NCBI RefSeq assembly: GCF_004769235.1
Contig: NZ_RQFG01000005.1
Coordinates: 1,364,001-1,428,000 of the forward strand
Origin: Leptospira kanakyensis
GTDB taxonomy: Bacteria > Spirochaetota > Leptospiria > Leptospirales > Leptospiraceae
DNA: 64,000 nt
Direction of reading: 5' to 3'
Both the position numbers and the translations under genes were made by a program. Each line of letters begins with the position of its first letter. Positions within the stretch are counted from its first letter, which is position 1. Under the pieces are notes generated by a model. It did no database searches, was not told the origin of the DNA, and saw only the letters and a program-made list of their open reading frames with translations. This document shows positions 24,215 through 32,204 of this stretch, one piece after another.

Positions 24215-24997
24215 ATGAATCTAAAACTAATTTCCATTTTTTTTATTTGTTTGGTTTTGAATCTTTTTTGTAAGACACCAATGCCTGAGTTGAGTTCGGA
24301 AGCTAAAATTTCCAAAAATAAAATGATTTCCATTCGATGGACAACGACGGATCCAATTTTAGCCAAAGTATTTAATGAAATTTTTCCAGTACCCCCGGCC
24401 ATCCTTTTGGATGAAAATGCAAATGTCGTTGATTTAACAACGGTTCCTTTAGCAGAACCAAATCCAGACCATGCTCCCAAACCAAAACAAGAAAAACCAA
24501 TTAATCCTAACGAACTACCAAGATGGGAACGTGGATTTGAATTAACCAATATAGAGAACCTTACCATTGTCATCCGAAAAGAGAGCCAAAAACCATTTTA
24601 TAGTATTGGAGTTAGTCTTCTCGCACTGACAATGTTATATTATGGAACGATGGATACCGAAGCGGAACTAGTTTGGACTTCAGGTGAAACTAATTTGCAT
24701 CGAATTTCATTTTTATCTACACATGAAACTATTTGGGCACCTATGCCATTTTATATTGGGACTGTATCGAGTATCCTTTCTCCTGCGTTAAATTCTAATC
24801 GATACCCTTCGACTTTACAGAGATATTGTACACAAGAAAAACCAACAAAACTAAGAGAGTCATTGAATCAGTCGCAATCAGAGAACTGCAAAGAATATGA
24901 AACTTTCTTAAGGCGATTATTCCTTCAAAATTATGATAACATTCATATACAATTGAAGGAATGGGAAAAAAGAAACCAAGATTGGTTCCAGCCATAA
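24215..24997 (+). CDS. Lipoprotein of unknown function
   Basis: This 260-residue precursor has an N-terminal hydrophobic segment ending in LNLFCK (Cys 19), a spirochaetal-style lipobox. The mature protein has a Pro-rich stretch at ~85-105 and a hydrophobic segment at ~130-145 (GVSLLALTMLYYG) that may be buried or membrane-inserted. No family was recognised. It is followed after 16 nt by the outer-membrane-like gene at 25014, so the two probably share a transcript. Confidence 0.8.
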   Translation: MNLKLISIFFICLVLNLFCKTPMPELSSEAKISKNKMISIRWTTTDPILAKVFNEIFPVPPAILLDENANVVDLTTVPLAEPNPDHAPKPKQEKPINPNELPRWERGFELTNIENLTIVIRKESQKPFYSIGVSLLALTMLYYGTMDTEAELVWTSGETNLHRISFLSTHETIWAPMPFYIGTVSSILSPALNSNRYPSTLQRYCTQEKPTKLRESLNQSQSENCKEYETFLRRLFLQNYDNIHIQLKEWEKRNQDWFQP

Positions 24998-25013
24998 CTC
25001 AGGGACAATCCAT

Positions 25014-25670
25014 TTGATTCAGATAAAAAAGATAATATTCCAATACTTTCGTAAATTCGTTATGATTGGATCTTTCGTTTTATTGTTTGCTACTCTACCT
25101 CTAAAAGATCTAAACTCGGTTTCTATCCCTAAAGAAAATTGGAATTTAGTGATGTATGGTGGAATTTTTACCACTACCGATTTGATCCCCATTGTGTTTC
25201 GACAAAAAACTGATTATAAAGAATCGTATATTGGAAGTTTGGGAATTTCGCGACCTTTTGATTACCGAATTCGATGGTTTGATTTTTTATGGGAAGGTAA
25301 TGTTACCAAACATTTTGGTGAAATGAATCATTGGGAAGTGAATGGATTTTATATTGTAAAAATAGACCGAATGTATGGTTCTCCGTTCAGTTTATCGTTA
25401 GGTGAAGGTTTGTCCCTTGCCTCCGAAAATCCAAAATTAGAAAATAAAGCCAAAGGATATTATTTGGATGGTTTACAAAAGGATGCTATAGAATCCAGAG
25501 CTTTACTGAACTATATGATGGTGGAATTTAGCTCTTATTTACCTTTCGAAAGAAAAACAGAAATATTTTTACGAGTCCATCACAGATCAGGGATTTTTGG
25601 TCTCTATTGCCCACCTGATCCCAATTGTGGATCGAATTTTGTCAGTTATGGATTTAGGACTGCGTTTTGA
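25014..25670 (+). CDS. Exported beta-barrel-like protein, possibly PagL-like
   Basis: This 218-residue protein has a hydrophobic N-terminal export signal and a C-terminal Phe (GFRTAF), as in outer-membrane barrels. Near the end, RVHHRSGIFGL (His 189-190, Ser 192) followed by GSNFVSYGF resembles the His-x-Ser motif region of PagL-type lipid A 3-O-deacylases. That would make it a lipid A-modifying enzyme, but the evidence is one motif read by eye. The start is TTG at 25014 with AGGGA upstream; an ATG at 25062 would shorten the signal. It is probably co-transcribed with the lipoprotein gene before it. Confidence 0.72.
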   Translation: MIQIKKIIFQYFRKFVMIGSFVLLFATLPLKDLNSVSIPKENWNLVMYGGIFTTTDLIPIVFRQKTDYKESYIGSLGISRPFDYRIRWFDFLWEGNVTKHFGEMNHWEVNGFYIVKIDRMYGSPFSLSLGEGLSLASENPKLENKAKGYYLDGLQKDAIESRALLNYMMVEFSSYLPFERKTEIFLRVHHRSGIFGLYCPPDPNCGSNFVSYGFRTAF

Positions 25671-25705
25671 CTTCACAGATAAACTATTTGTAGTCCACTG
25701 TGAAG
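25671..25705. terminator. Possible bidirectional terminator hairpin
   Basis: CTTCACAG (25671-25678) pairs with CTGTGAAG (25698-25705) over a 19-nt loop, directly after the stop of the barrel-like gene and before the end of the convergent START gene. There is no clear T run on either side, so this is a tentative call based on position and the 8-bp stem. Confidence 0.35.
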
Positions 25706-25739
25706 CCTGCTTCTAATCTTTGTTGTATCAGAGTGAAAA

Positions 25740-26414
25740 TTAGTTTTTTGTTGGTTCTTTGATCCAATCAAATTTTGCGTCTTTATGTTTTCCTTCTTCG
25801 ACTAACTTTTGTACGTTGAGAAGTGATTCATAAGGAGTGTCCGTTAAAACCAAATTGATCACCGATTGGGGAACAGATCCACCTGGTTCAAAATGTGCTT
25901 GGTATTCAATTTTTAGTTTTCCATTGGTTTGCGGAATGATTCTCCAAACACCTTCAAAGTTTTCCATACGAGTGACACCGGAGGGTGTAGGGCGTGCATT
26001 GGAATCAAGACGTTTGATTTTCATTATAGTCGCCAAGGTTTTTTCATTCTGTTCAAATCCACGATCCATAATCAAATCACGATCATTCACAGGCCATGGG
26101 GCTCCATTACGAAGGTAAACCACAGATTTTTTTTCTGTACCGGAAAGGACAGTGAGTTCTTTACATTGGTGGTAAAGATTTTTACATGAAGCGGGATCTG
26201 TGAGTAGGGCAATGATTTGTGAGATCGAAGCATCTACTTCTGTTCTACCTAAAAATTCATCCAAATTGGAACCGGCAAAAGGACGAGTTAGGACTTGAAT
26301 TCCTTTTTTACGTTTGGACTCCGACCATTCTGGTGACTGAGCCACAAGATTGGATATGTTTGAGAGAAGGGAAACTCCTATCAATGTGAATAGAACAAAT
26401 TGTTTTTTGGTCAT
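25740..26414 (-). CDS. Exported START-domain lipid-binding protein
   Basis: This is a 224-residue precursor with a signal peptide (~7-25, cleavage after VAQ). The mature part follows the START/SRPBCC lipid-transfer pattern: WSESKRKKGIQVLTRPF, ITALL-type helix with DPASC, VVYLRNGAPWPVNDRDLIM and the closing amphipathic helix. Such proteins carry or sense a hydrophobic ligand, here probably in the periplasm. It is the last gene of a three-gene minus-strand unit, 2 nt after the serine hydrolase stop. Confidence 0.88.
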   Translation of the reverse strand: MTKKQFVLFTLIGVSLLSNISNLVAQSPEWSESKRKKGIQVLTRPFAGSNLDEFLGRTEVDASISQIIALLTDPASCKNLYHQCKELTVLSGTEKKSVVYLRNGAPWPVNDRDLIMDRGFEQNEKTLATIMKIKRLDSNARPTPSGVTRMENFEGVWRIIPQTNGKLKIEYQAHFEPGGSVPQSVINLVLTDTPYESLLNVQKLVEEGKHKDAKFDWIKEPTKN

Positions 26415-26416
26415 GG

Positions 26417-27664
26417 TTACTTTCCTATTTGAGTATGTATGAGTGGTCTAACAGTTTCAGCAAAGAATAATGAGGTTGAGGAAGCTGGTAACAAACTCAA
26501 TCCATTTTTTCTTCCGATATTATTGACTGCCAAGATTGCCATATAACTTCGATTTTTATCAACCCAAGGATAAAATCCGTTAATCCCAATGCTATGAGAG
26601 ATAAGGTCTTTATCGCATTCCGCAGGGACATCCGTTGTGGTACAAAACCTCCAGTTGCCGAGACCGTATTGCCAACGGTATCCAAAAGCCGAAAATTGAG
26701 AGTATCCAATCTTAGCTCCATTGTATTGGTCTGCCGAAATTTCTGTCACTGATGTAGTCGATAGAAAATTGGCAATATTAGCACCCGAAGTATTTTTTGC
26801 CGTTCCGTTTGTAAGGAGAGCATTTAACATACGAGCATAATGTTCGGGAGAAATAGTAAGTCCGTAGGCTCCAGATAAACTTCCATCAGTTGGTTCTGTT
26901 GAACGAATGTTACCACTCCAAACCGCTTGGTTAGCATCCCAACCCAAGGGTGTGACAATCAACTGAGTGAAAATTGTACTCCAAGTTTTTGCACAAGATA
27001 CCTCTAACATACGTTGTGCGACTGCCATATGATTGGAATTGTATTGGTATAAGGCTCCCGGAGTTCCTGTGGATTGGTCACGGATTTCATTTACACAAGA
27101 ATCTTTCTGTGTACCTGTGGCGCCAACGGGTAAGGTGGAAATACAAGATGCTTGCCCTGATCCATTTCCCCCTCCTGCATTCAAACCTGAGGTAAAAGAT
27201 AATAATTGGCGGAGTGTGATGGTTCCTTTTGTTCCTGTCCATCCAAGCACCTCTCCCGTGGTTCGACTTAGGGATAAGGTTCCGCCAGTGGCGCAAGTTC
27301 CCGTTGTCACAGTGCCACAATTTGCATAAGTTCCACTGTTGGCATTACAATCAATGGCTCGCATAGCAGTGATAGCAGTCACCCATTTGGATCCGGATGC
27401 AATCGGTCTGTAGGTATTATAATCTAATATGGATTGTCTCGCATAAATTCTGTTACCCGACCCATCATAAACTTGAAAACTAGCACCTTCATCCGTAGTT
27501 TTCGCATATTGATCAAAACAAGTATCAATGCTAAAACAAGTACCGGCAATCCCAGCGAAAAGTAAGGATTGTGCTCCTTTATCTGTAGAAACAGATTTTT
27601 GACAATTTGCAAAAAAACTAGAAGATAAAAGAGATACTAATATTAAATAAAATTTGAATTTCAT
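26417..27664 (-). CDS. Serine hydrolase lipoprotein (beta-lactamase/DD-peptidase fold)
   Basis: This 415-residue precursor has a signal peptide with lipobox FFANC (Cys 21). The SxxK catalytic motif SGSK is at ~90-93 and the YxN motif in YQYNSNH near residue 206, consistent with class C beta-lactamase or esterase relatives (EstB/PBP4*). Cysteines in the mature part suggest disulfides. I use the ATG at 27664, which has GAGGAG just upstream, rather than the in-frame GTG at 27676. It lies between a small lipoprotein gene and the START gene with gaps of 12 and 2 nt. Substrate is unknown; antibiotic resistance is not implied. Confidence 0.86.
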   Translation of the reverse strand: MKFKFYLILVSLLSSSFFANCQKSVSTDKGAQSLLFAGIAGTCFSIDTCFDQYAKTTDEGASFQVYDGSGNRIYARQSILDYNTYRPIASGSKWVTAITAMRAIDCNANSGTYANCGTVTTGTCATGGTLSLSRTTGEVLGWTGTKGTITLRQLLSFTSGLNAGGGNGSGQASCISTLPVGATGTQKDSCVNEIRDQSTGTPGALYQYNSNHMAVAQRMLEVSCAKTWSTIFTQLIVTPLGWDANQAVWSGNIRSTEPTDGSLSGAYGLTISPEHYARMLNALLTNGTAKNTSGANIANFLSTTSVTEISADQYNGAKIGYSQFSAFGYRWQYGLGNWRFCTTTDVPAECDKDLISHSIGINGFYPWVDKNRSYMAILAVNNIGRKNGLSLLPASSTSLFFAETVRPLIHTQIGK

Positions 27665-27676
27665 AAAACTCCTCAC

Positions 27677-28150
27677 TTAAAAACGAACCGGTTCGATTGT
27701 GATAATTTTTCCGGTTTTTTCTAAATCACAGGAAGCAAATTCTGGGAGTAATAATGCATCCCGTACCACTCCCCCAACAGTTGTTAGACTATCATAAACA
27801 CTGCCTAGGACTAGAGCACCTTTCGTACGAATATCAGATTCACATTGTAAAACAGAAGATTCCATATAAGACTGGTCATCCTCGATGTCAGCCAGATAAG
27901 AATAAACTGTCTTTGTCAAAAATCCGTTGATGAGTAACAGAGGAGAAATAGGTCCCTGCCCTCCTTTCATTCCCGATTGGGCCAACCAATACCCGGAAGC
28001 AGTGGATTCAGCCTCAAAAACGGCATCTGAAATTCGTTTTTTTGCTTCTGAACCTTTGATCGCGCCGTAAGTAGGAATTCCAATTCCTTCTGTCACTACA
28101 CAATTTGTCAAAAAGACAAAGAAAAGAATGGATAGAAAAATTTGTTTCAT
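27677..28150 (-). CDS. Small lipoprotein heading the serine-hydrolase operon
   Basis: This 157-residue precursor has a signal peptide and lipobox FLTNC (Cys 17). The mature part has a GxG-rich start (TEGIGIPTYGAIKG) and a central hydrophobic stretch, and ends IITIEPVRF. It seems to belong to a group of short Leptospira lipoproteins with no known role. It is the first gene of a unit with the serine hydrolase and START protein. It is divergent from a methyltransferase gene, with only 23 nt between the starts. Confidence 0.8.
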   Translation of the reverse strand: MKQIFLSILFFVFLTNCVVTEGIGIPTYGAIKGSEAKKRISDAVFEAESTASGYWLAQSGMKGGQGPISPLLLINGFLTKTVYSYLADIEDDQSYMESSVLQCESDIRTKGALVLGSVYDSLTTVGGVVRDALLLPEFASCDLEKTGKIITIEPVRF

Positions 28151-28173
28151 GAGATTTTTATCCTTAATAGAGA

Positions 28174-28884
28174 ATGAAACGATCTGTAAACTTTTCCTTT
28201 CACCACATGGTTCGAATTCCAGAGCCAGAACTTATGGAAGATCCTACCCAAGTAGAATCTTACGACCAAGCTGACTTTGAATCGGCACATTCGTTTCTCA
28301 TCCGTAAGTTTCAAGATAGACTTCCTCAAAGGTTTGTACCTGAATCCATTTTAGATTTAGGTTGTGGACCAGGAGATATGTCTTCTCGTTTGTATTCACA
28401 ATTTCCAAATGCAAATTTTACCTTTTTAGATGGTTCCGAATTCATGTTGGATCGCTGTAAGAAGCGTATGGGTACACTAGTTTCAGAAAAAAGAAAGGAT
28501 AAAATAGATTTTAAAAAAGAACTCGTTCAGGGCTTTGTTCCCGAATCCCCTTACGATTTGGTGTTTTCGAATTCTTTATTACACCATATACATGATCCTT
28601 TTGAATTTTGGGGAGCTGTACAAAGATCTATTCATAACGATAGTTTTATTTTCATTTCTGATTTGATAAGACCAGATTCACTCACAAGTGCAAATCAATT
28701 AATGGAACGTTATGCGAAAGAAGAATCTGAAATTTTAAAAAAGGATTTTTACAATAGTTTACTTGCAGCATACCGAATTGAAGAAGTAAAAGAAATGTTG
28801 GAGATTACTCGATTGGATTCCAAATTGAATTTGGAACCTGTTACAGACAGACATTGGATTTGTTATTCCAAACCTAGACTTTAA
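28174..28884 (+). CDS. Class I SAM-dependent methyltransferase
   Basis: This is a 236-residue cytoplasmic methyltransferase. The SAM-binding motif I is ILDLGCGPG at 59-67, the acidic end of the next strand is LDGSE, and YDLVFSNSLLHHIHDP is the post-motif region of UbiE/type-11 enzymes. The methyl acceptor is unknown. I start at the ATG at 28174; another ATG 11 codons later is possible. It is convergent with the large Ser-rich gene, with 7 nt between the stops. Confidence 0.9.
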   Translation: MKRSVNFSFHHMVRIPEPELMEDPTQVESYDQADFESAHSFLIRKFQDRLPQRFVPESILDLGCGPGDMSSRLYSQFPNANFTFLDGSEFMLDRCKKRMGTLVSEKRKDKIDFKKELVQGFVPESPYDLVFSNSLLHHIHDPFEFWGAVQRSIHNDSFIFISDLIRPDSLTSANQLMERYAKEESEILKKDFYNSLLAAYRIEEVKEMLEITRLDSKLNLEPVTDRHWICYSKPRL

Positions 28885-28891
28885 TTCCGAT

Positions 28892-31600
28892 TCAGATCGG
28901 TGAAATTTCTTCTAACAACCAGTCGTCCACTTTCTTAGGAATTTCTTGTTTGCAAAAGTCGCAGTGGGATGCATCTAGTTCCGGAAAAGCCGCTCCGCAA
29001 TTTTGACAACTCATTTCAGAAAAACCCAAACGTGCGGAACGATCCCCCGCCAAACTCAGTTTGATTTTATTTCTTCGGTGTTCTGGGACGAGGTTTTTCC
29101 TTGTACTAGCACTCCAACGAATTTCACAAGTGATTGTTTTGGGAAGGCATTTTAAGTCCCAGTGAATGAGATGGCAAGAACCAATCACTGGTTGGAACAA
29201 GGGTTCTTTTCCCGATTCACCTAATGACTGCAATGTGTGTGTAGTGCTTTCTCGGTTCAGAACTAAACTATGGGGTAATGATTGGAACTGGATGTACTTC
29301 CAAAAAACAGCGGAAGCTCTGTCTTCCAAAATCTGTTTTGAGATTCCATCGGAATTGGGGATCCCTCTTTGGTTCGATGTAGATTCCCATTCTACCATTT
29401 GTGTGATTTCGGTTAAAACCCAGTCTGCTTCTCCCGAATTAAAAATGACCCCACAATACTGGCATTTGGTGGATTTGTGAGACTGTGGCGAGTCGGCCCC
29501 ACAAGATGGGCAATGGTTATGAACCAAATCGATTTTGGGTTTGGTTGTAGCAGAAAGTTTTCTTGTAAATGAATGTACTTCTTCATAAGTTTTAGCAAAA
29601 GAAGAATGGAGTGCTTTTTGGATTTTTTCCTCCTTGGTATCTACAGAAAATGTTTGGTCTTTGGCTCGGCATCGGAGTTTGAGATGGATGGTTTGGTATT
29701 CCGGTTCCAACTCTAAGTCTAAAATTTCTACAGATAGGACTGAGAAATTTTTCATTCGATTGGTTTCTTTGTCTATCTCTTGTAACAAACGCAATTGGAT
29801 GGAAAATCTTTGAAATACAGAACTAGAAAGAAAATTTCTCACTCCTTCCATATTCCCTTTATCCCAAGCAAAAACAATTTGTTCGGATATATGGATGACC
29901 TTTGTCGAAAATTCATTCCAATCAAACTTTGGATCTACCACTTGGATTTGTTTGATGATGGAGTTTTTTATCACAGTGTATTTTCGTTTTCTTTTCAATT
30001 TCGATAGGAAGACGAAACCAAAGATGAATATGCATGTGCTGAGGATACCGAGAACTACGAGATGTCCCGTGTGGCTTCCTCCGCCCGGCGCATGATAAAA
30101 AGCATTGAGAACCGCATAGGAAACGAGAAGCGGATGATAAACAATTGATTTGTTTGGTTCTCGTAACCGAATGTGGGCTGTATAATTTACAGGAATCGTT
30201 GTTTCCCAACGAATTAGAAATCCTTCTTTCGTCCATTCCGGTTGGATCGGGATGATGATGGAGTCTTTGTCAAGATAGTCCGAACAGAACTCGCAATTTT
30301 GCAAAACCAAATCAACGGAACTCGTTTCTTTGATAATTGGTGATTCACTTTCCACTTCCATTTGAAAAGATGAGAGCTCTAAGGGTTCGTTTTTTCGAAC
30401 AGTAGTAATCCGAATCCAATGTTCTGTTTCTTTATTTTTTCTGTTGGAAGATTCGCCTAGTGTATGATATGCGAATGAAAATTTTGTCCCATTTGTATTT
30501 TTGATTTCTTCAGATTTTGATACACTGGCACTTAATAAATGCCAAAATGAAGTATCCAATCCTTCTAGACCGTAAACAACTAAGTAACTTGGTGCTATGG
30601 TTTGGTTCCAGAATGTCTCGCCAAATTCCCGGAAGCGGTAAAGGCCAAATTCGATTTGGAATGGATCGGAATCGGCGTTTTCTTTACTGATCTCAACTTC
30701 TGATTGGTATTGGTGACTGCCATTATTTTTTATCGATACTTTTTCTTTTAGAACATAACTTTCGTTTAGCGAATTTTGATTGGAACTATTTTGTTCTGAA
30801 CCTAATCTATTCAATTTAGTAACGAGTTTAGGTAAATCAATCAAAACGAGAGAAGTGGAATTGTCGGAGGAATCCTTCAAAAGGTAATGGAGGCGATTCC
30901 CTTTCGGATTCTGTAAAATTGGTTCTTTTACATATTCGGATAATTCGGCTTCCCAACGTTCTTCATAGAGTTTCCCATTTTCAGAGATTGTGCCGGAATC
31001 CCAAGAAATTTCTAAATCTAAGGGGCCTGAGGCGGCACTTGTTTTTTCAAATCGCCAATGGATCAGGGGAATTTTTCCAATCCATTGGATGGCGTTTGCG
31101 ATTTTATATTCTAATGAAATTTGGGTTTCTGGATTCTCTTTGGATTCATCCCAGTAGATATTAATAGAATCATAGTTATGCGAAATGGAAAAATTTTCTG
31201 GTGATACTTTTAAGTCTGAGATTTCCCAATTCTCTTGGCGAAAAAACTGGGTACGCCGAATTCCCAAATTCGATTGTTTTGCAAGAATCGTAAACGATTC
31301 CTTTACCAAGGCAGATCCATCTGCTTGCAGATGGACAGAGATTTTATGATCTCTGGTATTGAAATGTAGAACCGGAGATGGAGTAGGGGCGGAGTAAGAA
31401 GAAGAGGAATCACTTGATTTTGTGTTCGAAGAATTGGAAGACTTGGAACTAGAATAGGAGGAGGAACTGGACCTATAACTACTAGAGCTGGAACTAGATG
31501 AAGAAGAAGAGGATCTATAAGATTCACCCATTCCAGGTCTTGGATCGACGGATGCCGAAACAAAAATCCAAAACAGAATGAAGTAGAATCCTCTACGCAA
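28892..31600 (-). CDS. 902-aa exported Ser-rich membrane protein with Tim44-like and zinc-ribbon regions
   Basis: The order of parts is as follows. A signal peptide (1-~25) leads into a low-complexity Ser/Tyr/Lys tract (~28-75) and a ~430-residue beta-rich extracytoplasmic region resembling DUF2207-type proteins. A transmembrane helix at ~508-528 is followed by a basic stop (KLKRKRK), then a cytoplasmic Tim44-like domain (VDPKFDWNEFSTKVIHI onward) at ~535-655. Two zinc ribbons close the protein, one near 693-716 (CPSCG...CQYCG) and one near 863-884 (CQNCG...CDFC). Function is unknown. It overlaps by 8 nt the stop of the TerB-like gene upstream, implying coupled translation. Confidence 0.85.
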   Translation of the reverse strand: MRRGFYFILFWIFVSASVDPRPGMGESYRSSSSSSSSSSSSYRSSSSSYSSSKSSNSSNTKSSDSSSSYSAPTPSPVLHFNTRDHKISVHLQADGSALVKESFTILAKQSNLGIRRTQFFRQENWEISDLKVSPENFSISHNYDSINIYWDESKENPETQISLEYKIANAIQWIGKIPLIHWRFEKTSAASGPLDLEISWDSGTISENGKLYEERWEAELSEYVKEPILQNPKGNRLHYLLKDSSDNSTSLVLIDLPKLVTKLNRLGSEQNSSNQNSLNESYVLKEKVSIKNNGSHQYQSEVEISKENADSDPFQIEFGLYRFREFGETFWNQTIAPSYLVVYGLEGLDTSFWHLLSASVSKSEEIKNTNGTKFSFAYHTLGESSNRKNKETEHWIRITTVRKNEPLELSSFQMEVESESPIIKETSSVDLVLQNCEFCSDYLDKDSIIIPIQPEWTKEGFLIRWETTIPVNYTAHIRLREPNKSIVYHPLLVSYAVLNAFYHAPGGGSHTGHLVVLGILSTCIFIFGFVFLSKLKRKRKYTVIKNSIIKQIQVVDPKFDWNEFSTKVIHISEQIVFAWDKGNMEGVRNFLSSSVFQRFSIQLRLLQEIDKETNRMKNFSVLSVEILDLELEPEYQTIHLKLRCRAKDQTFSVDTKEEKIQKALHSSFAKTYEEVHSFTRKLSATTKPKIDLVHNHCPSCGADSPQSHKSTKCQYCGVIFNSGEADWVLTEITQMVEWESTSNQRGIPNSDGISKQILEDRASAVFWKYIQFQSLPHSLVLNRESTTHTLQSLGESGKEPLFQPVIGSCHLIHWDLKCLPKTITCEIRWSASTRKNLVPEHRRNKIKLSLAGDRSARLGFSEMSCQNCGAAFPELDASHCDFCKQEIPKKVDDWLLEEISPI

Positions 31601-32129
31601 GGTATTTCTTTTCGACCCTAACTTTGTCCATGTGACTAATTTTGAGTTCAGTTGCTAGGTCTTCCAAAAATCGTATTTCTTCCTGATTGAGAGCTCCATC
31701 GGATGCAACGATACAAACGGCATCTTCAAAAAAATTCAATGCGTACTCATCGTTATCGGAAACCACTTTCGTTATGGTTTTCATAGGAAGGGGATTTTCA
31801 AAAGTTTTAGAAAGGATATCCAAAACGGTTTTTTTCTGGGCTTGGAACCCACTTAAGAGGCAACCGGGTTCAAAGAGTACGTTCACCAGTTCTCCCACAA
31901 TGTCCCCTTCTTTCTTTTTGAACTGGCCATCGGCATTGCAAGCATACGACCACAAACTGAGAAGGACTTTGGCATATTCAATATGAAGGTCACTTTCAAT
32001 GTCCAGAGTCGATTGGATCGATTCCGGATGTTTGTTTTTGTTCCCTTTGACTTGTTTCAAATTTTGAACGATTTTCTTTGCCATAACAAACAGGAATTTT
32101 ATTGCTTTGGATTCTCCGTTCAACTTCAT
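31593..32129 (-). CDS. TerB-like helical protein
   Basis: This 178-residue soluble protein has a helical core of TerB/DjlA-N type: LLSLWSYACNADGQFKKKEGDIV and, further on, CIVASDGALNQEEIRFLEDLA, each with an acidic metal-binding-like turn (NADGQF, ASDGAL). TerB domains occur in stress and membrane-associated systems and often pair with proteins carrying zinc ribbons. Here the partner would be the 902-aa membrane protein, whose start overlaps this stop. The ATG at 32129 is the first; another at 32084 is possible. It is divergent from metG. Confidence 0.85.
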   Translation of the reverse strand: MKLNGESKAIKFLFVMAKKIVQNLKQVKGNKNKHPESIQSTLDIESDLHIEYAKVLLSLWSYACNADGQFKKKEGDIVGELVNVLFEPGCLLSGFQAQKKTVLDILSKTFENPLPMKTITKVVSDNDEYALNFFEDAVCIVASDGALNQEEIRFLEDLATELKISHMDKVRVEKKYLA

Positions 32130-32204
32130 TTTTTTACTCTTTTCTTGATTTTTCCTAAAAATGGGCTGAATTGGAACTTCGAATCAGGAAACTGGAATTA
32201 ATCT

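Noticed and set aside
26417..27664. Antibiotic-resistance beta-lactamase
   Set aside because: SxxK and YxN motifs are shared with esterases and DD-peptidases. A lipoprotein in an operon with a START protein gives no support for drug resistance.
29922..30236. Open frames antisense or out of frame within the 902-aa gene
   Set aside because: The long frame has clear domain features along its whole length; the others show none.
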